Shown in pieces: positions 1-9,465 of a DNA stretch of 64,000 nt. How positions within the stretch are numbered: position 1 is the stretch's first letter; every line of letters begins with the position of its first letter. The stretch spans positions 147,661,140-147,725,139 of the forward strand of contig CM043955.1 of the NCBI GenBank assembly GCA_014529385.2, in the 5' to 3' direction. The notes beneath the pieces were generated by a model. The model ran no database searches, was not told the origin of the DNA, and saw nothing but the letters and a program-made list of their open reading frames with translations. The position numbers and the translations under genes were made by a program. Source of the stretch: Adiantum capillus-veneris. Its lineage: Eukaryota > Streptophyta > Polypodiopsida > Polypodiales > Pteridaceae.

Positions 1-758
1 AAGCTGTATCTGTCTCAAGACTGAACCCTGAACAATGCCTCGACGGCCTGACGCATAAGATGCAATCCAGTGTCTACACAAAGTCATACATCCTATGGGA
101 TAAAAGTCGCCGAAGAGGATGCGTGTAGAGGGGAACTCCAGCAACTTAATCCACCTCACACTGGGTAACCCATCCCCCAGTGCTTGACTTCAAAAAACCT
201 CACTTACGACCCTCACAGATGGCTCAGCAAACTACCCAAAACTTGCATACATCCTACAATAGACCAATCACTATCCTATGACCGCTATGGCGGTCTGTCT
301 GCTAGCGTGACTCACAACTAGCAGACCCACAATCACAGTACATCAATCTGCAATACATGCCATTGGTGTCAAGCCGTCGTATGGCCACACCTCCCCTGGA
401 ACCTGGCAAGCACAAGAAGTAGCAATGCAGACTGCAATATATATATCTGGTGATATATATGTGTACCTGGTCTACAGATGATGCTTTGAAGATGAATGAG
501 TGATATATGTCGATGCCGATATTGATGCCGACCACCTCCTGCTTGCCAATCTACACAAGACGGGTTTCTTTGCGGCTGAAACCAATCTTCTGATGTAGTG
601 CTCAAAATGAAATTCTGAGGGAATAAACGGCTTCGAAAGGGGGGTAAAACCACAAGACACATGTTGGAAATGCTCCCGTGTGAATTTCCAAGCTCCGGAT
701 CCAGAATCTACCCGAAAAGTGCGCGCGCGTGCGATTACGCAAAACCGCACTGAACCAA
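1..758 (-). mobile_element. Internal leader of copia-like element C1 (runs off left edge)
   Basis: This stretch lies downstream, on the minus strand, of the LTR at 773-1002 and the primer-binding site at 759-770, so it should be the 5' leader of an LTR retrotransposon extending beyond the window. I see no gag, protease or polymerase motif; minus-strand frames are short and broken. Assignment rests only on position next to the LTR and PBS. Confidence 0.55.
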
Positions 759-770
759 GCTCTGATACCA
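759..770 (-). other. Primer-binding site of C1 (initiator Met tRNA)
   Basis: The minus strand reads TGGTATCAGAGC, the usual plant copia primer-binding site complementary to the 3' end of initiator methionine tRNA. It starts two bases after the end of the 773-1002 LTR. This fixes the element's orientation (minus) and shows that its body lies to the left. Confidence 0.85.
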
Positions 771-772
771 AT

Positions 773-1002
773 TGAAGTCGCGGAGCGCAGCATGGATTGA
801 CTCTCTCCCACACACACACACACACACAGAGATACACAGAGATCTTACACAGTACGCAGAGAATTCGTTTGAAGGGTTATCACCCAAAACCTTATTATCC
901 ACAAAACTATAAGTGAGTATATACAAAGAGTTAGTGATAAGTGAGTTATGCGGGCGGCCTGCCATATCCGTATAAGAGGCCACTTGGGCTTTAATCCCAA
1001 CA
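773..1002 (-). mobile_element. 5' LTR of copia element C1, 230 bp
   Basis: On the minus strand the segment begins TGTTGGGATTAAAGCC and ends CTTCA, followed by two bases and the Met-tRNA primer site. TGTTGGG...CA ends are typical of plant copia LTRs. A (CA)n tract lies at 811-829, near the R/U5 side. The LTR is inserted into G1 gag, which starts directly at 1003. The partner LTR is outside the window, so the target-site duplication (predicted GTTAT, 1003-1007) cannot be checked. Confidence 0.8.
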
Positions 1003-1008
1003 GTTATT

Positions 1009-1800
1009 GCACGGGTTGTTGTAGCAGGAGAGGCCTTAGAAGATACAGAATCACCAAGGAAATCAAAGAAAAAGGATCGCAAGAAATCTCATCGTAAATC
1101 TCAGGAAAGTGGCAGTGATAGTTCGAAGTCGGAGAGTGCAGACTCAAAATCCTCAGATTTAGGCAGTAGTGGTTTGGTGAAAGAGTCGGAGGAAGCACCT
1201 CGAAAAAATCCCAAAGTCAAGGGAGAGGTGTTCCATCCGGATCGGTGGAATCTTTTGTGGTGGTAAAAGTCTGAAGGAGATGTGGTGTACTCAGTGCCGA
1301 AATTCGGGACATGCCGCTCAAGAGTGTGCAATGAATCAGAAATGGTGTGCGATTTGCACAGCCAACACCCATAATACAGTGGAATGCTATTACAATGTTC
1401 GTGGCCGTAGGAGTCGGGATTCTTCTACATGGCAGTCACAACAATCAAGACAAGGACAAGAGCCTGCGGTGGCGTTGGCCCACGCTCATGCATCAGAGGC
1501 GCCTTTTCAAGGACCATCCGGTGGACAAGGTCAAGGAGGGGGTCGTGGCCACGGAAGAGGTGGCCGAGATCCTAATCGACCCAAGACCTGCCTTTTCTGT
1601 TTGGGAGATGGGCATTGGCGGTCGGAGTGTTCAGAAGCTTTGGAATATGATCGAAAGAAACAGGAACGTGCTGCCGACAAGCAGCTGAGTGTCGCTATGG
1701 TTCAGATTGAGGGTTTGGATGAGTCTGACCTGGTGGTTTTGCTGATTACCCATTCTGGCAAAAATGTGGTACCAACAATCAATGTTAAGCTCCCAGATTG
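1009..1800 (+). pseudogene. G1 gypsy Gag, C-terminal part with three zinc knuckles (broken)
   Basis: Gag (capsid and nucleocapsid) packages retrotransposon RNA into cytoplasmic particles. The first part, 1009-1264, is a charged Ser/Lys/Glu-rich linker ending in a stop. A frame change then leads into 1280-1800, which holds three CCHC zinc knuckles: CTQCRNSGHAAQEC, CAICTANTHNTVEC and, after a Gly/Arg-rich spacer, CLFCLGDGHWRSEC. All three fit C-X2-C-X4-H-X4-C. The N-terminal capsid is missing because the C1 LTR abuts at 1002. The open frame runs to 1918, but homology shifts frame near 1800 into the protease-linked segment. This is a relic of a Ty3/gypsy-type element. Confidence 0.8.
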
Positions 1801-2549
1801 GGCAACTCAAGAGGATGTACGCAAAAACACTATAACTTGGATGCACATTCAGTACCACCATTGCAATCATCAGGACCATTGGCGACCTCTTCGGAAAAGA
1901 AAGAGGGGAAAGTCATAAACATGGTAAATACCATGGAAAAAGATAATTGGGATTCTGTTTGGAAGGAGGCTCTAGAATCATCATTACAAGTACGATTGGG
2001 ATCATTATTGAACTTGGTTCCAAATTTTCACAAATCTTTGTTGAGTCAGAAGTTCAAAGAAATGAACGAGATGGAAGTTGATGTTACGGAAGCTGAAGGT
2101 GAGCGGGATGATTCAGTATCGTTGCCGGCAACTAGGATTACGGACACACGCATTCCAGAGCTCTCAGTGAGATATCATGGTACGTATATCTACAAAGTCC
2201 TATTAGATGGAGGTGTGGAGTGAATATTATTACTCAAGCGGCTTGTGAGCGCTTTGGTCTTAGTGATTGGAAACCTGCTCCCTTTGTAGTTTGCATGGCG
2301 GATCAGAGAAGAGTACAGCCAGTAGGATTGCTCAGAGGCATTGTGTTGGATGTGGCTAGTTTGTCCTTTGTTGTTTCGTTAGTGGTGTTAAACATTCAGG
2401 ATCACAGTCAGGATTATCATATTATTTTGGGGAGACCATGGTTACGCCAAGCCAGGGTAAAGCAAAATTGGGAGGCAAATATGTTGACAGTTAAAAAGGG
2501 TCGCAGGAAAGTTCGGGTGATGTTGGGAACATGCAGACAACCAATTTAG
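1798..2549 (+). pseudogene. G1 gypsy aspartic protease (frameshifted)
   Basis: The retroviral-type protease would cut the Gag-Pol polyprotein. The frame 1798-2223 ends in KVLLDGG, the catalytic Asp-Gly-Gly version of the D-[ST]-G motif. The continuation VNIITQAACERFGL lies in another frame from 2220, so a one-base loss sits next to the active site. Further on, HIILGRPWLRQA (near 2430-2460) matches the conserved ILGRPWL strand of gypsy proteases. No RT follows; the element is cut off after the protease, so pol is missing. Confidence 0.8.
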
Positions 2550-3036
2550 GCAACATGGCCTATGATAGCGGAGATAGTGAATATGATGGAATAATTAGAA
2601 GAGGATGAAGAGGAGCAACAACCAAAGCCTTTGACACGGAGAGGCTAAAGCTGTGGGTTCGCGCAATCCATCGTGCGTGCCAGGTGTTACGGCATAAGCC
2701 GCACACTGCGGTCCTACGGATGTCTGGACACTGTGGACTAGGACTTCATGCAGCTTTGGATAGTTCTTCATGGGATATCATGGGACAAGACGGGGTTTTG
2801 CACCGTTCCCGATCTACATTGGAGCAGCATGTGTATTTGGGGGGGCATGCCAGTCATTGTGGATATCTCTTAATCAATCAATATATCATTCTCATGTAAT
2901 CCTGTGTTCAATTACATATCAATGAAGAAGATGGTGTTTTCTTCCTATATATTGTCTTCTATTCTGTCTTCATATACATTGTTGTTCATCTAATGTAAGG
3001 AAGTGTGAGGGGTATTTCTTAGTGCTTATTGCTCCA
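2550..3036. other. Unassigned spacer between G1 and G2
   Basis: No retroelement domain or host gene is visible. A purine-rich run (about 2596-2615) could be a decayed polypurine tract of G1 and the following bases an LTR remnant, but no second copy exists in the window to test this. The right part (2890-3010) is T-rich. Confidence 0.4.
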
Positions 3037-3276
3037 CTACGGAGCTATAGGCCAATAGAAGTACGTCTCTACTCCTTGAAGAGTAGATTGAATGCCTCTA
3101 TGCCCTGCATAGGGAGGAGCATGGGATATATACATGACTTTCTCACGAAGGGAGTGGGTAACACATAGCCTATTTCCATGGAGAAGATAACCATCTTGCA
3201 AGGTGAATGGTTCTTCTTTCTTTCCCAATGTAAGGGCTAACATTATGTCTCTAAAGTCACGGTCAGTCATACTCAT
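3037..3276 (-). pseudogene. G2 integrase N-terminal H2C2 zinc-binding domain (truncated)
   Basis: Gypsy integrase inserts the cDNA into chromosomes. This piece shows DGYLLHGNRLCV, then HAPPYAGHRGIQST and YFYWP. In the family, GHxG...T....YYWP is the linker of the HHCC-type (H2C2) zinc domain that precedes the catalytic core. The second half of the domain and the DDE core are absent: the frame ends in a stop at 3037 and homology is lost toward 3020. It lies downstream of RNase H in normal gypsy order. Confidence 0.75.
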
Positions 3277-3300
3277 CTATCATAGAAGATAGATCATTGT

Positions 3301-3361
3301 GAGTTGCTATAGACACCACATTAACTCTTAATCGTTGTGAATGTGGTGTCTATAGCAACTC
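3301..3361. repeat. Perfect 22-bp inverted repeat (hairpin) inside G2 pol
   Basis: Left arm 3301-3322 (GAGTTGCTATAGACACCACA plus TT) is exactly complementary to right arm 3340-3361, with a 17-bp loop. It sits between the RNase H remnant and the integrase zinc domain, where a gypsy polyprotein would read straight through. A template-switch duplication is the simplest explanation. Confidence 0.9.
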
Positions 3362-3860
3362 TTAACCACTTGATTGTGCTTACTAGCAATGTGAGCAATA
3401 TGAAAATAAAATTGCGAAAGAAAATTTGTCCACCTCATTGCATCATGAAGTACTTGAGATTTTGGTGGTATGTTTGCAAAATAAATGGAATCCCCAATAG
3501 ATAGTGCTTCCATGTGTCTAGGGCATGTAGAACAGCTAAAAACACTTTTTTGTATATGCCCAAGACTCGTTCATCGGCATTGAGCCGTCGGCTCTCATAT
3601 GCTACGGCATGCCCTTCTTGAAGCAAAACTGCTCCAAGGCAATCACCACAAGCATCACATTGGACCTCAAATGGCTTTGAGAGATCCGGAAGCATAAGGA
3701 CTGGTTGGGAGGTAAGCTTCTCTTTAAGCTTGTCAAAAGCATTTTGCTCCTTAGCAGTCCATGAGTACTTAACATTCTTCTATGTTAAGTCATGTAATGG
3801 TCTCACTATTTGAGAGAATTTGTCTATGAAGCATCTATAGTATGCACACATACCAATAAA
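3328..3860 (-). pseudogene. G2 RNase H domain (broken)
   Basis: RNase H removes genomic RNA during cDNA synthesis. The frame at 3695-3435 reads LPDLSKPFEVQCDACG, GAVLLQEGHAVAYESRRL and DERVLGIYKKVFLAVLHAL, the standard gypsy RNase H with its first catalytic Asp (CDACG). It continues in a second frame, 3513-3328, with AMRWTNFLSQFYFHI and ASKHNQVV, the end of RNase H and its connection domain. At least one frameshift (about 3435-3500) separates them, and the hairpin at 3301-3361 disrupts the end. The region 3700-3860 carries the thumb/connection part with stops. Confidence 0.8.
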
Positions 3861-3893
3861 GTTTCTTAGCTCATGTAGATTCCTTGGATTAGG

Positions 3894-4730
3894 CTATGTT
3901 TTTATTACCTCCAATTTTGATGGATCCATATGGATACCAGCTTGAGAGATAATATGACCTAAGTATTGAATCTCTTGAAGGAAAATTTTTCTCTTCTTTT
4001 GATTGATAAAAAGCTTATTCTCCCTCAGAGCTTGAAAAATCACTTGGAGATGTTGCTTGTGTTCCTCCAAGGACTTGGAGTAGATGATGATATCATCAAA
4101 GAACACTCCAATGAATTTGCGATAGGGTCTAAATATTTTGTCCATTAAATGATTGAACGTGGCTAGTGCATTAGTCAAGCCAAAAGACATGAGTAGGTAT
4201 TCATAAAGACCAAACATTGTACGAAACGTGGTCTTTAGGATATCTTCATTTACTATCCTTATTTGATGATAGCCACTTTTAAAATCAATTCTATTGAAGT
4301 AGGTAGAGCCTTGTAGCTTAACAAACAGGCCTTCTACCCGTAGTAAGGGAAATCTATTTTTGATAGTGATATGGTTTCACGCTCGATAGTCCACACACAC
4401 ATGCAGTATGTACCATATTGCTTTTGCACTAAAAGGATTGGAGAACAAAAGGAAGAGGAGCTAGGCCTCACCATCCCTTTGTCTACCAATTCTTGTACTT
4501 GCCTCATGATCTCCTCTTGTTGAGCTTGGGAAACTCGATAAGGAGGCTTGTTAGGCAGTGAGCTTCCTGGTAGGATCTCAATTCGATGGTCATCATTCCC
4601 TCATTTTGGAGGTAAGTCCATAGGGATATCAGCGATGAATACATCTTGGAATCCATTTAGAAAATTAGACAAGTCTAACTCTTCTTGATTTCTACCACTT
4701 ACATTTGATGAAACATTAGGACCTTTTAGG
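3894..4730 (-). pseudogene. G2 gypsy reverse transcriptase (broken)
   Basis: RT copies element RNA into DNA. In minus-strand order: N-terminal residues SLPNKPPYRVSQAQQEEI and VDKGMVRPSSSPF (about 4,560-4,420), a degraded palm start, then the frame 4217-3894 with YLLMSFGLTNALATFNHLMD and VFFDDIIIYSKSLEEHK. The catalytic FxDD (FFDD) pair is present. NKLFINQKKRKIF and YLGHIISQAGI follow, as usual for gypsy RT. Stops and frame changes lie between 4,420 and 4,217. The region continues directly into RNase H. Confidence 0.85.
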
Positions 4731-4732
4731 GA

Positions 4733-5330
4733 CTATTTGACAAAAATCATGTATGTAGAAATCGAGCTTTTCATTGATTTGTCAAAAGCAAGAGAATTTA
4801 CAAGTGGTACAGTACGATCGGACTCACTAGCATCTATATACATGCTCTTTTTCCTGTAGGTGAAGTAGATTCTCCTTTCAAGGAACTTCATATTGACACC
4901 CATGCGGTTGAACCATGGTGCCCCTAGGATAACATCCTTATGCTGGAGAGGAGAGAAGAAATGGTCTTCTTTGTCAACGTAGCTTTGGCCATGAAGCCTC
5001 AACTTCCCAATCAAGGGAGTAATAGAGGCTTGTTATCCCTTGAAATCTCCATCGATAGTTACAGTATCTCCCATCTCGAAATATTGAATGCCCAACTTAG
5101 TGGCCAACTCCGTTGATATGAAGTTGTGAGTAGAGATAGCGTCAAACAAGATGAAGGCATGATGCTCCCTTACCTTTCCCCAAGCATAGGAGAGAGGTGA
5201 TCCTTTGCAATGAGCATCCTCTTTTGGAGCTTCAATCGTGGAAGCTCTAGGAGTCTCATTGTGGGCATTTCTCTTGGGGCAAGAACGATAGCCATGTCCT
5301 TGCTCCCACACTTAAAACATTTATGGTTCT
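4733..5330 (-). pseudogene. G2 nucleocapsid zinc knuckle and aspartic protease (broken)
   Basis: Near 5330-5285 the minus strand encodes HKCFKCGSK followed, one base out of frame, by GHGYRSCPKR: together one CCHC zinc knuckle split by a frameshift. The frame 5311-5033 then carries HAFILFDAISTHNFIS. Gypsy proteases normally have D-S-G at this point, so the catalytic triad is altered to D-A-I. The protease continues in 5014-4733 with KDVILGAPWFNRM, the conserved strand before the RT. The order gag, protease, RT is normal for Ty3/gypsy. Confidence 0.8.
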
Positions 5331-5430
5331 TACAAAAAGCTTCAAGCTCTTCAAGAGAGATTATATTTTAACCTTTGTAAACTCCCTTCTCCTTGGACCG
5401 ATTGTTGTTGTTATTGTTGGATATGCACAT
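5331..5430 (-). pseudogene. G2 Gag linker segment
   Basis: The minus strand reads an Asn repeat (SNNNNNNRSKEKGVYKG), a stop, then ISLEELEAFCKNHKC leading into the zinc knuckle. Asn-rich linkers between capsid and nucleocapsid occur in plant gypsy gag. Homology stops at about 5430, where a microsatellite-rich segment begins. Confidence 0.6.
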
Positions 5431-5659
5431 CTATTGCACGTGTCAAAGCAAGGGGCTTGTCGTACACTGTGTGCGAGCCACAAATGGCTGCAAGCCCACA
5501 ACCAGACTAATCTAACAAGCTCAAGAGAGCAAGGGTATATCACTCACCGCCCTACACTCGCCTTCGTGGAGGATTCCTCGCCGCGAATAAGAAGGAGCTA
5601 TCACCATGTCGCACTCAACCGCCTGGCCACCGCCGTGCCGTCGTTGCAATGCTCGATCG

Positions 5660-5722
<63 letters not shown>

Positions 5723-5729
5723 ACTCTCT

Positions 5730-5761
<32 letters not shown>

Positions 5762-5861
5762 AGGAGATGAAGAAGAAGAAGATGGAGATGGAGCAAGAGC
5801 ACTCTTCAATTGCACAAATGAGAGAATAAATGATTTTTAGGTTTAGGTGACTTTTATATGA
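5431..5861. repeat. Microsatellite-rich segment, (CT)n 5662-5716 and (AC)n 5734-5761
   Basis: About 430 bp between G2 gag and the G3 3' LTR. It contains a (CT)n run of some 27 units, an (AC)n run, then a GA-rich purine stretch (5762-5800). Similar CT-rich tracts sit near the 3' side of LTRs elsewhere in the window, so this may be an LTR remnant, but no partner copy was found. Open frames across the dinucleotide runs are artefacts of repetition. Confidence 0.6.
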
Positions 5862-6409
5862 GCTCACCCATTCACACTTGGGCGCCCATGCTTAGCTAAC
5901 TAACCCTTGAATGTTCCAGTTAGAGTGCACCTCTCATCGGCGATCACTCTTACCCTTTTCCTATTGGACGAACAAGCCCAGTCCCTGACTCAAACAATGT
6001 AATGTCCGTAGATGTTTACTGGGCCGATGCCTATTTGCCAAGGTCAGTACCAAGCGATCGGGAGTGTTGGGCAGTCTCCAAGACTCCTATTCTCTCGGTG
6101 TTGACTTCACTGTCGCATGTAATGTCTTTGACACCAAGGTCATCACCAAGCGATAGGGAGCGTTGGGTAGTCCCCAAGCCTCCCATTCGCCTAGCATTGA
6201 CTCAATTGCCTCTTGTAATGACTTTAACACCAAGGTCAACACCAAGCGATAGGGAGCGTTGGGCAGCCACCAAGCCTCCTATTTTCCCAGTATTGACTCA
6301 ACTGCCTCTTGTAATGACTTAAACACCAAGGTCAACAGCAAGCGATAGGGAGCATTGGGCAATCCTATTTGCCCAGTGTTGACTCCACTGTCTGACTTGT
6401 CGGTTAACA
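5862..6409 (-). mobile_element. 3' LTR of G3, about 548 bp
   Basis: Read on the minus strand it begins TGTTAACCGACAAGTCAG directly after a polypurine tract and ends near GGGTGAGCTCA. It is collinear with 19,216-19,668, apart from one extra 96-bp tandem unit here and small indels. The left boundary is set where similarity to the other copy ends (TGAGCTCACCC shared), so it is approximate. Confidence 0.75.
6001..6400. repeat. 96-bp tandem repeat in U3 of the G3 3' LTR, four units
   Basis: Units beginning TGTAATG start at 6001, 6118, 6214 and 6310; the last three are exactly 96 bp apart. Each contains CACCAAGCGATAGGGAGCG and GTTGGGCAGTCCCCAAGCC. The first unit is longer and more diverged. The repeat lies in the minus-strand U3, the usual place for retroelement enhancers and promoter, so a regulatory role is possible but unproven. 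Confidence 0.9.
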
Positions 6410-6426
6410 TGCCCCCCTTCCTGATG
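6410..6426 (-). other. Polypurine tract of G3
   Basis: The minus strand reads CATCAGGAAGGGGGGCA immediately before the LTR start TGTTAACC. This is the expected priming site for plus-strand DNA and fixes the element's 3' end. Confidence 0.75.
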
Positions 6427-7796
6427 GAGATTCCATCCCGGAATATAATAGTGCAGCGTTGGGATCCACGATAGGATTACCTGTAGCATAAGAAAAACAA
6501 CATTGTGAAAGCTCAAAGGCAGCATGTGCAGGCGTGCAATAAGTGAGATGCATACATGATATTCTAGGAAATGCAAAAAAAATTCATGAATTGTAACATT
6601 GCCAACTAGAACAAGCGTAGTACCTGAATGAAATGCGCTTGAGTTAAGGTATAATAGACTGACTCGAAGACAAGGACATAAGAGCTAGGGCTAAAGTAAG
6701 TACTAGTTGAGCAACGTTAATTAAAAAATGTCGACTAAAGAGAAGTTAACCCTAGGAATGCTCTTCGGGATCTAAAGACTAGTGATCTTGTCACTCATAC
6801 CACCTAAGTGTGATCAACATAAAATACAAGGAAGTTTGTACTATTTGCTTTCCCTTTCTTTTCTTTGTTTTCCTTTTTTTTCTTTATTGTTGCTAGCATA
6901 GTTGCTACAAGTCGCTGGGGGACTCATGGTCTCAAATACCAACAGCTAGGAGACTCGAGGTCTCAAATACCAGCTTGAGCATAAACTAGGCAACAGACTC
7001 GAGGTCTCAAATACCAGCTTAACACATGGACTTCCACAACACAAGTCACACTTAGGTGGAATATGCTAGAGAGAACTATATCATCATAGCCTAAAACATG
7101 ACTAAAGTTAATACAATTAATAGACTATTTAGGAATTAAAGTCAGCAATTAAGTGGCCTAGTTTAGCTTAAGGTCCTGATACCTATGAAAAAATTATAGC
7201 ATCTAAATTGGCAATGTCACAACTTGATAAATTTTCTACATTGTTAGAAACTTAAATGACAAGATGCAAACATCTAACTGTGGAAAGCATAGATAAAAGG
7301 AAGTAGTACACTTGATATAATGGAGAACATCCGTTGTAACATGTAAACATCCATTGTCGTTCTCCTTCGAAGGCATCCTTATGTAGTCACAAACTGCATA
7401 ATAGTCATCACCAAACATCCACCTTCCAGAGGCACATCAGTGGGAAAAAAGAACTTTGCTAATCACTAAAGTCTAAAACAGAAGCACTCCTATCGTACTA
7501 ATCCTACCTACCCTCCATCACTCGAGTGATGAGCATCAAAGTAAATGGAGGTTGGAAGCTCGAGCGGTAGCTCTAAGGCTAAACCGCCATCTTCATCATC
7601 AAGGTAGGTGTAATCCTCTTCGGTAAGGCCGTGTTTTGACTAGTATTGTGCACACGTGTTTGCTAATTTCTCTTGCTCTTAACTATTTTTTGTTTTTTGT
7701 GAGTATAAGGCTTTATATATACCTTCCCTAAGATTGGAGATTGAGAGGTCAGGGAGGAAGGTTGAGAGGGAAGTGAGTGAATGATGAATGTCAGCA
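6427..7796. other. G3 3' non-coding region, with a short tandem repeat at 6912-7022
   Basis: No conserved protein motif on either strand over about 1.4 kb. At 6912-7022 the phrase GACTCGAGGTCTCAAATACC recurs (one diverged and two close copies, 40-60 bp apart). The remainder is AT-rich single-copy-looking sequence. In a complete gypsy element RT and integrase would lie around here; they do not. Confidence 0.6.
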
Positions 7797-7818
7797 AACA
7801 CTCCCCCCTTCCTTGGGT
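7797..7818 (-). other. Second polypurine tract in G3
   Basis: The minus strand reads CCCAAGGAAGGGGGGAGTG, very like the terminal tract at 6410-6426 (AGGAAGGGGGG in both), and is also followed by TGTTTG. It lies just after the last ORF, 1.4 kb before the 3' LTR. It could be an internal (central) polypurine tract or mark an older element end. Confidence 0.5.
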
Positions 7819-7821
7819 AGA

Positions 7822-8430
7822 TCATACCTTTTGAAATGATGTCATCACCTTTTGAAACCAATTGTTCCAAGTTGTTATGGGTGAAGACTTTGACCAATAG
7901 TTTTTGACCTCCCTAGGAATTTCATCTAGTTGCAAAGGTGGTAAGGTACTCTCCCATGATTTTATTCGCAACATTGTTTTAGGTGGTGAACTTACATTGG
8001 GAGATGCAAATTCTTCCTTGTTTGTATGGATATGTACAATGGTAGGTGGAGGTTGTGTCAAAGCTTCTATTTCCGTATAGGAACTACATGTAGAGCAAGA
8101 AGCTTCATTTGACTTCCCTGTTCCTGAGCTAGGTGGAACAAATCGTTCTTTCTTTGGTACCCAAACTAGCTCTGGAGCGGGTGTGTAGCATTCCATGATT
8201 TTCTCCTTTCCACAATTTTCAATTTTTTTTGGAGCTGTAGGATTGGGCTCACATGGGTCAGGTGACAGGTAAGAACACAATCTACGTTTTGGCACCCATA
8301 TTTGATCATTTCCTTGATAGTAGCCTTGGGCTTCCAAGAGTCGTTTAGGAATCCAACACCATGTTTCCTTACATTTCTTGGAGCAAGTGGGACGTTTCTT
8401 ACAAGGCTTTTGTTTTTTAGCATCAGCCAT
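7822..8430 (-). CDS. G3 ORF with WxPK repeats, unknown function
   Basis: A continuous frame of about 202 codons from ATG at 8430. It starts with a Lys/Cys-rich segment (KKQKPCKKRPTCSKKCK) and then has the motif W-[IV]-P-K three times: WIPKRLLEAQG, WVPKRRL and WVPKKERFVPP. A Ser/Thr/Pro-rich stretch follows and then a Trp-containing C-terminus (TTWNNWFQKV). I do not recognise a catalytic family. The basic N-terminus and the repeated Trp-Pro-Lys motifs suggest nucleic-acid or Gag-related binding, but that is inference. It lies downstream of the G3 protease, where pol would be in an autonomous element, and is the least damaged frame of G3. Confidence 0.55.
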   Translation of the reverse strand: MADAKKQKPCKKRPTCSKKCKETWCWIPKRLLEAQGYYQGNDQIWVPKRRLCSYLSPDPCEPNPTAPKKIENCGKEKIMECYTPAPELVWVPKKERFVPPSSGTGKSNEASCSTCSSYTEIEALTQPPPTIVHIHTNKEEFASPNVSSPPKTMLRIKSWESTLPPLQLDEIPREVKNYWSKSSPITTWNNWFQKVMTSFQKV

Positions 8431-8465
8431 GGTCGCTAAACAAGAGTTAGGGACCCACTTGTATG

Positions 8466-8800
8466 TTATCTTTTCTTCCTTATATTAGGATGAGTCTTGT
8501 CAGAAGCTATATGCATTGCTTCTAGCATATTTAAGGGTACGAGTGGTGGCATTTCATCCCCCTCAAGTGTTACCCAGGTTGCCCCCCTATTTCCCCAAGT
8601 GTCTATGGTTACTGCTAAGTGGACCCAATCCACATTGTCAGACTCAATCTTCCCAAGAAGAACATCAGTGTCCACTTTACATGTGTAACAATACTGCAAT
8701 GGGGCCGAGTGAACAGTGATGTCAAATCTATGATCAATTTTAAACATGTTTCTTAGAGGATGTGCTCGACCAGTTACAAGATCCACTCGAATGACAGAAT
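8466..8800 (-). pseudogene. G3 post-protease segment, unknown
   Basis: A minus-strand frame (8786-8466) with VTGRAHPLRNMFKID, APLQYCYTCKVDTDV and VTIDTWGNRGATWVTLEG. It follows the protease with frame changes and precedes the WxPK ORF. No family recognised; probably part of the same ancestral polyprotein. Confidence 0.5.
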
Positions 8801-9427
8801 CTTGGAGCTACAAGTAGACATGGTTTTTAGACCAGTCATGCACCATTTTTGCTTCCCTTGTGAAAGGGCGTCCGAAGATCATCTCAGATGCCATAGTGTG
8901 CTTGAAGAAATCCATAACAATGAAGGTATTTCTTATTTATGTCCAAAGACCTTGATCTTGAGATCTTCTAGCATCCCAATAGGTTTAACAATAGACCCAT
9001 TGGCCATGTTTAATACTATGGTTGTGGTCCCAAGGTGAGGTCTTCCCACAGTTTCCCAGCAATTTTTAGTCACATTGCTAACCCCAGCGCCACCATCAAG
9101 GATTCCCTTCACAGTTAATCCCTTGGTAGTGATTGGTATGGTTGCATTGGATTCATTGCCCGCAAAGTATTGTCCCAACTTGTTAACAGGTATTTTTACA
9201 ACAAGGTTCTCATCTAGGTTGGGTTGTGGATCTAAGTGTTCCTCCTCTATTGGCATCTCCCTAGCTCCATCCATCTGTGCAAATTGTGGTAGCCCGACCT
9301 TCAGTTCTCCAGTGAGGAAAGCTCGAAGAGCTACAAATATTTTAGGGTCTCCATATAGTTTGTACATGATGGTGGTTCTAACTTCTAAAGCCGTGAAATC
9401 CATAAATTTGGCAATATTTAATGGCAC
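8800..9427 (-). pseudogene. G3 gypsy-type aspartic protease
   Basis: The frame 9427-8933 begins VPLNIAKFMDFTALEV and reaches TVKGILDGGAGVSNVT, with the catalytic D-G-G seen in gypsy proteases of the DGGSGVN type. It continues TIVLNMANGSIVKPIGMLE, then in the next frame (about 8,930-8,800) MIFGRPFTREAK and VHDWSKN, matching the ILGRPFL...IHDW strand. The protease would process the G3 Gag. Its N-terminal connection to the gag linker was cut by the G4 insertion. Confidence 0.75.
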
Positions 9428-9460
9428 CTTTTGGGCTTCAGTCCCTTGACGTTAGAGACC

Positions 9461-9465
9461 GGGAA
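9461..9465. other. GGGAA target-site duplication of G4 (left copy)
   Basis: GGGAA immediately precedes the left LTR. The matching GGGAA on the right is at 15,170-15,174, separated from the LTR end by ATGTG. The offset makes the call moderately uncertain. Confidence 0.5.

Noticed and set aside
5649-5840. Open frames of Ser-Leu, Arg-Glu or Thr-His repeats
   Set aside because: They are translations of (CT)n and (AC)n microsatellites; the same happens at 29,889-30,125, 42,829-43,173, 45,667-46,085 and 51,487-51,750.
6001-6400. CRISPR-like array
   Set aside because: Units are adjacent 96-bp tandem copies without unique spacers, inside an LTR of a eukaryotic retroelement.
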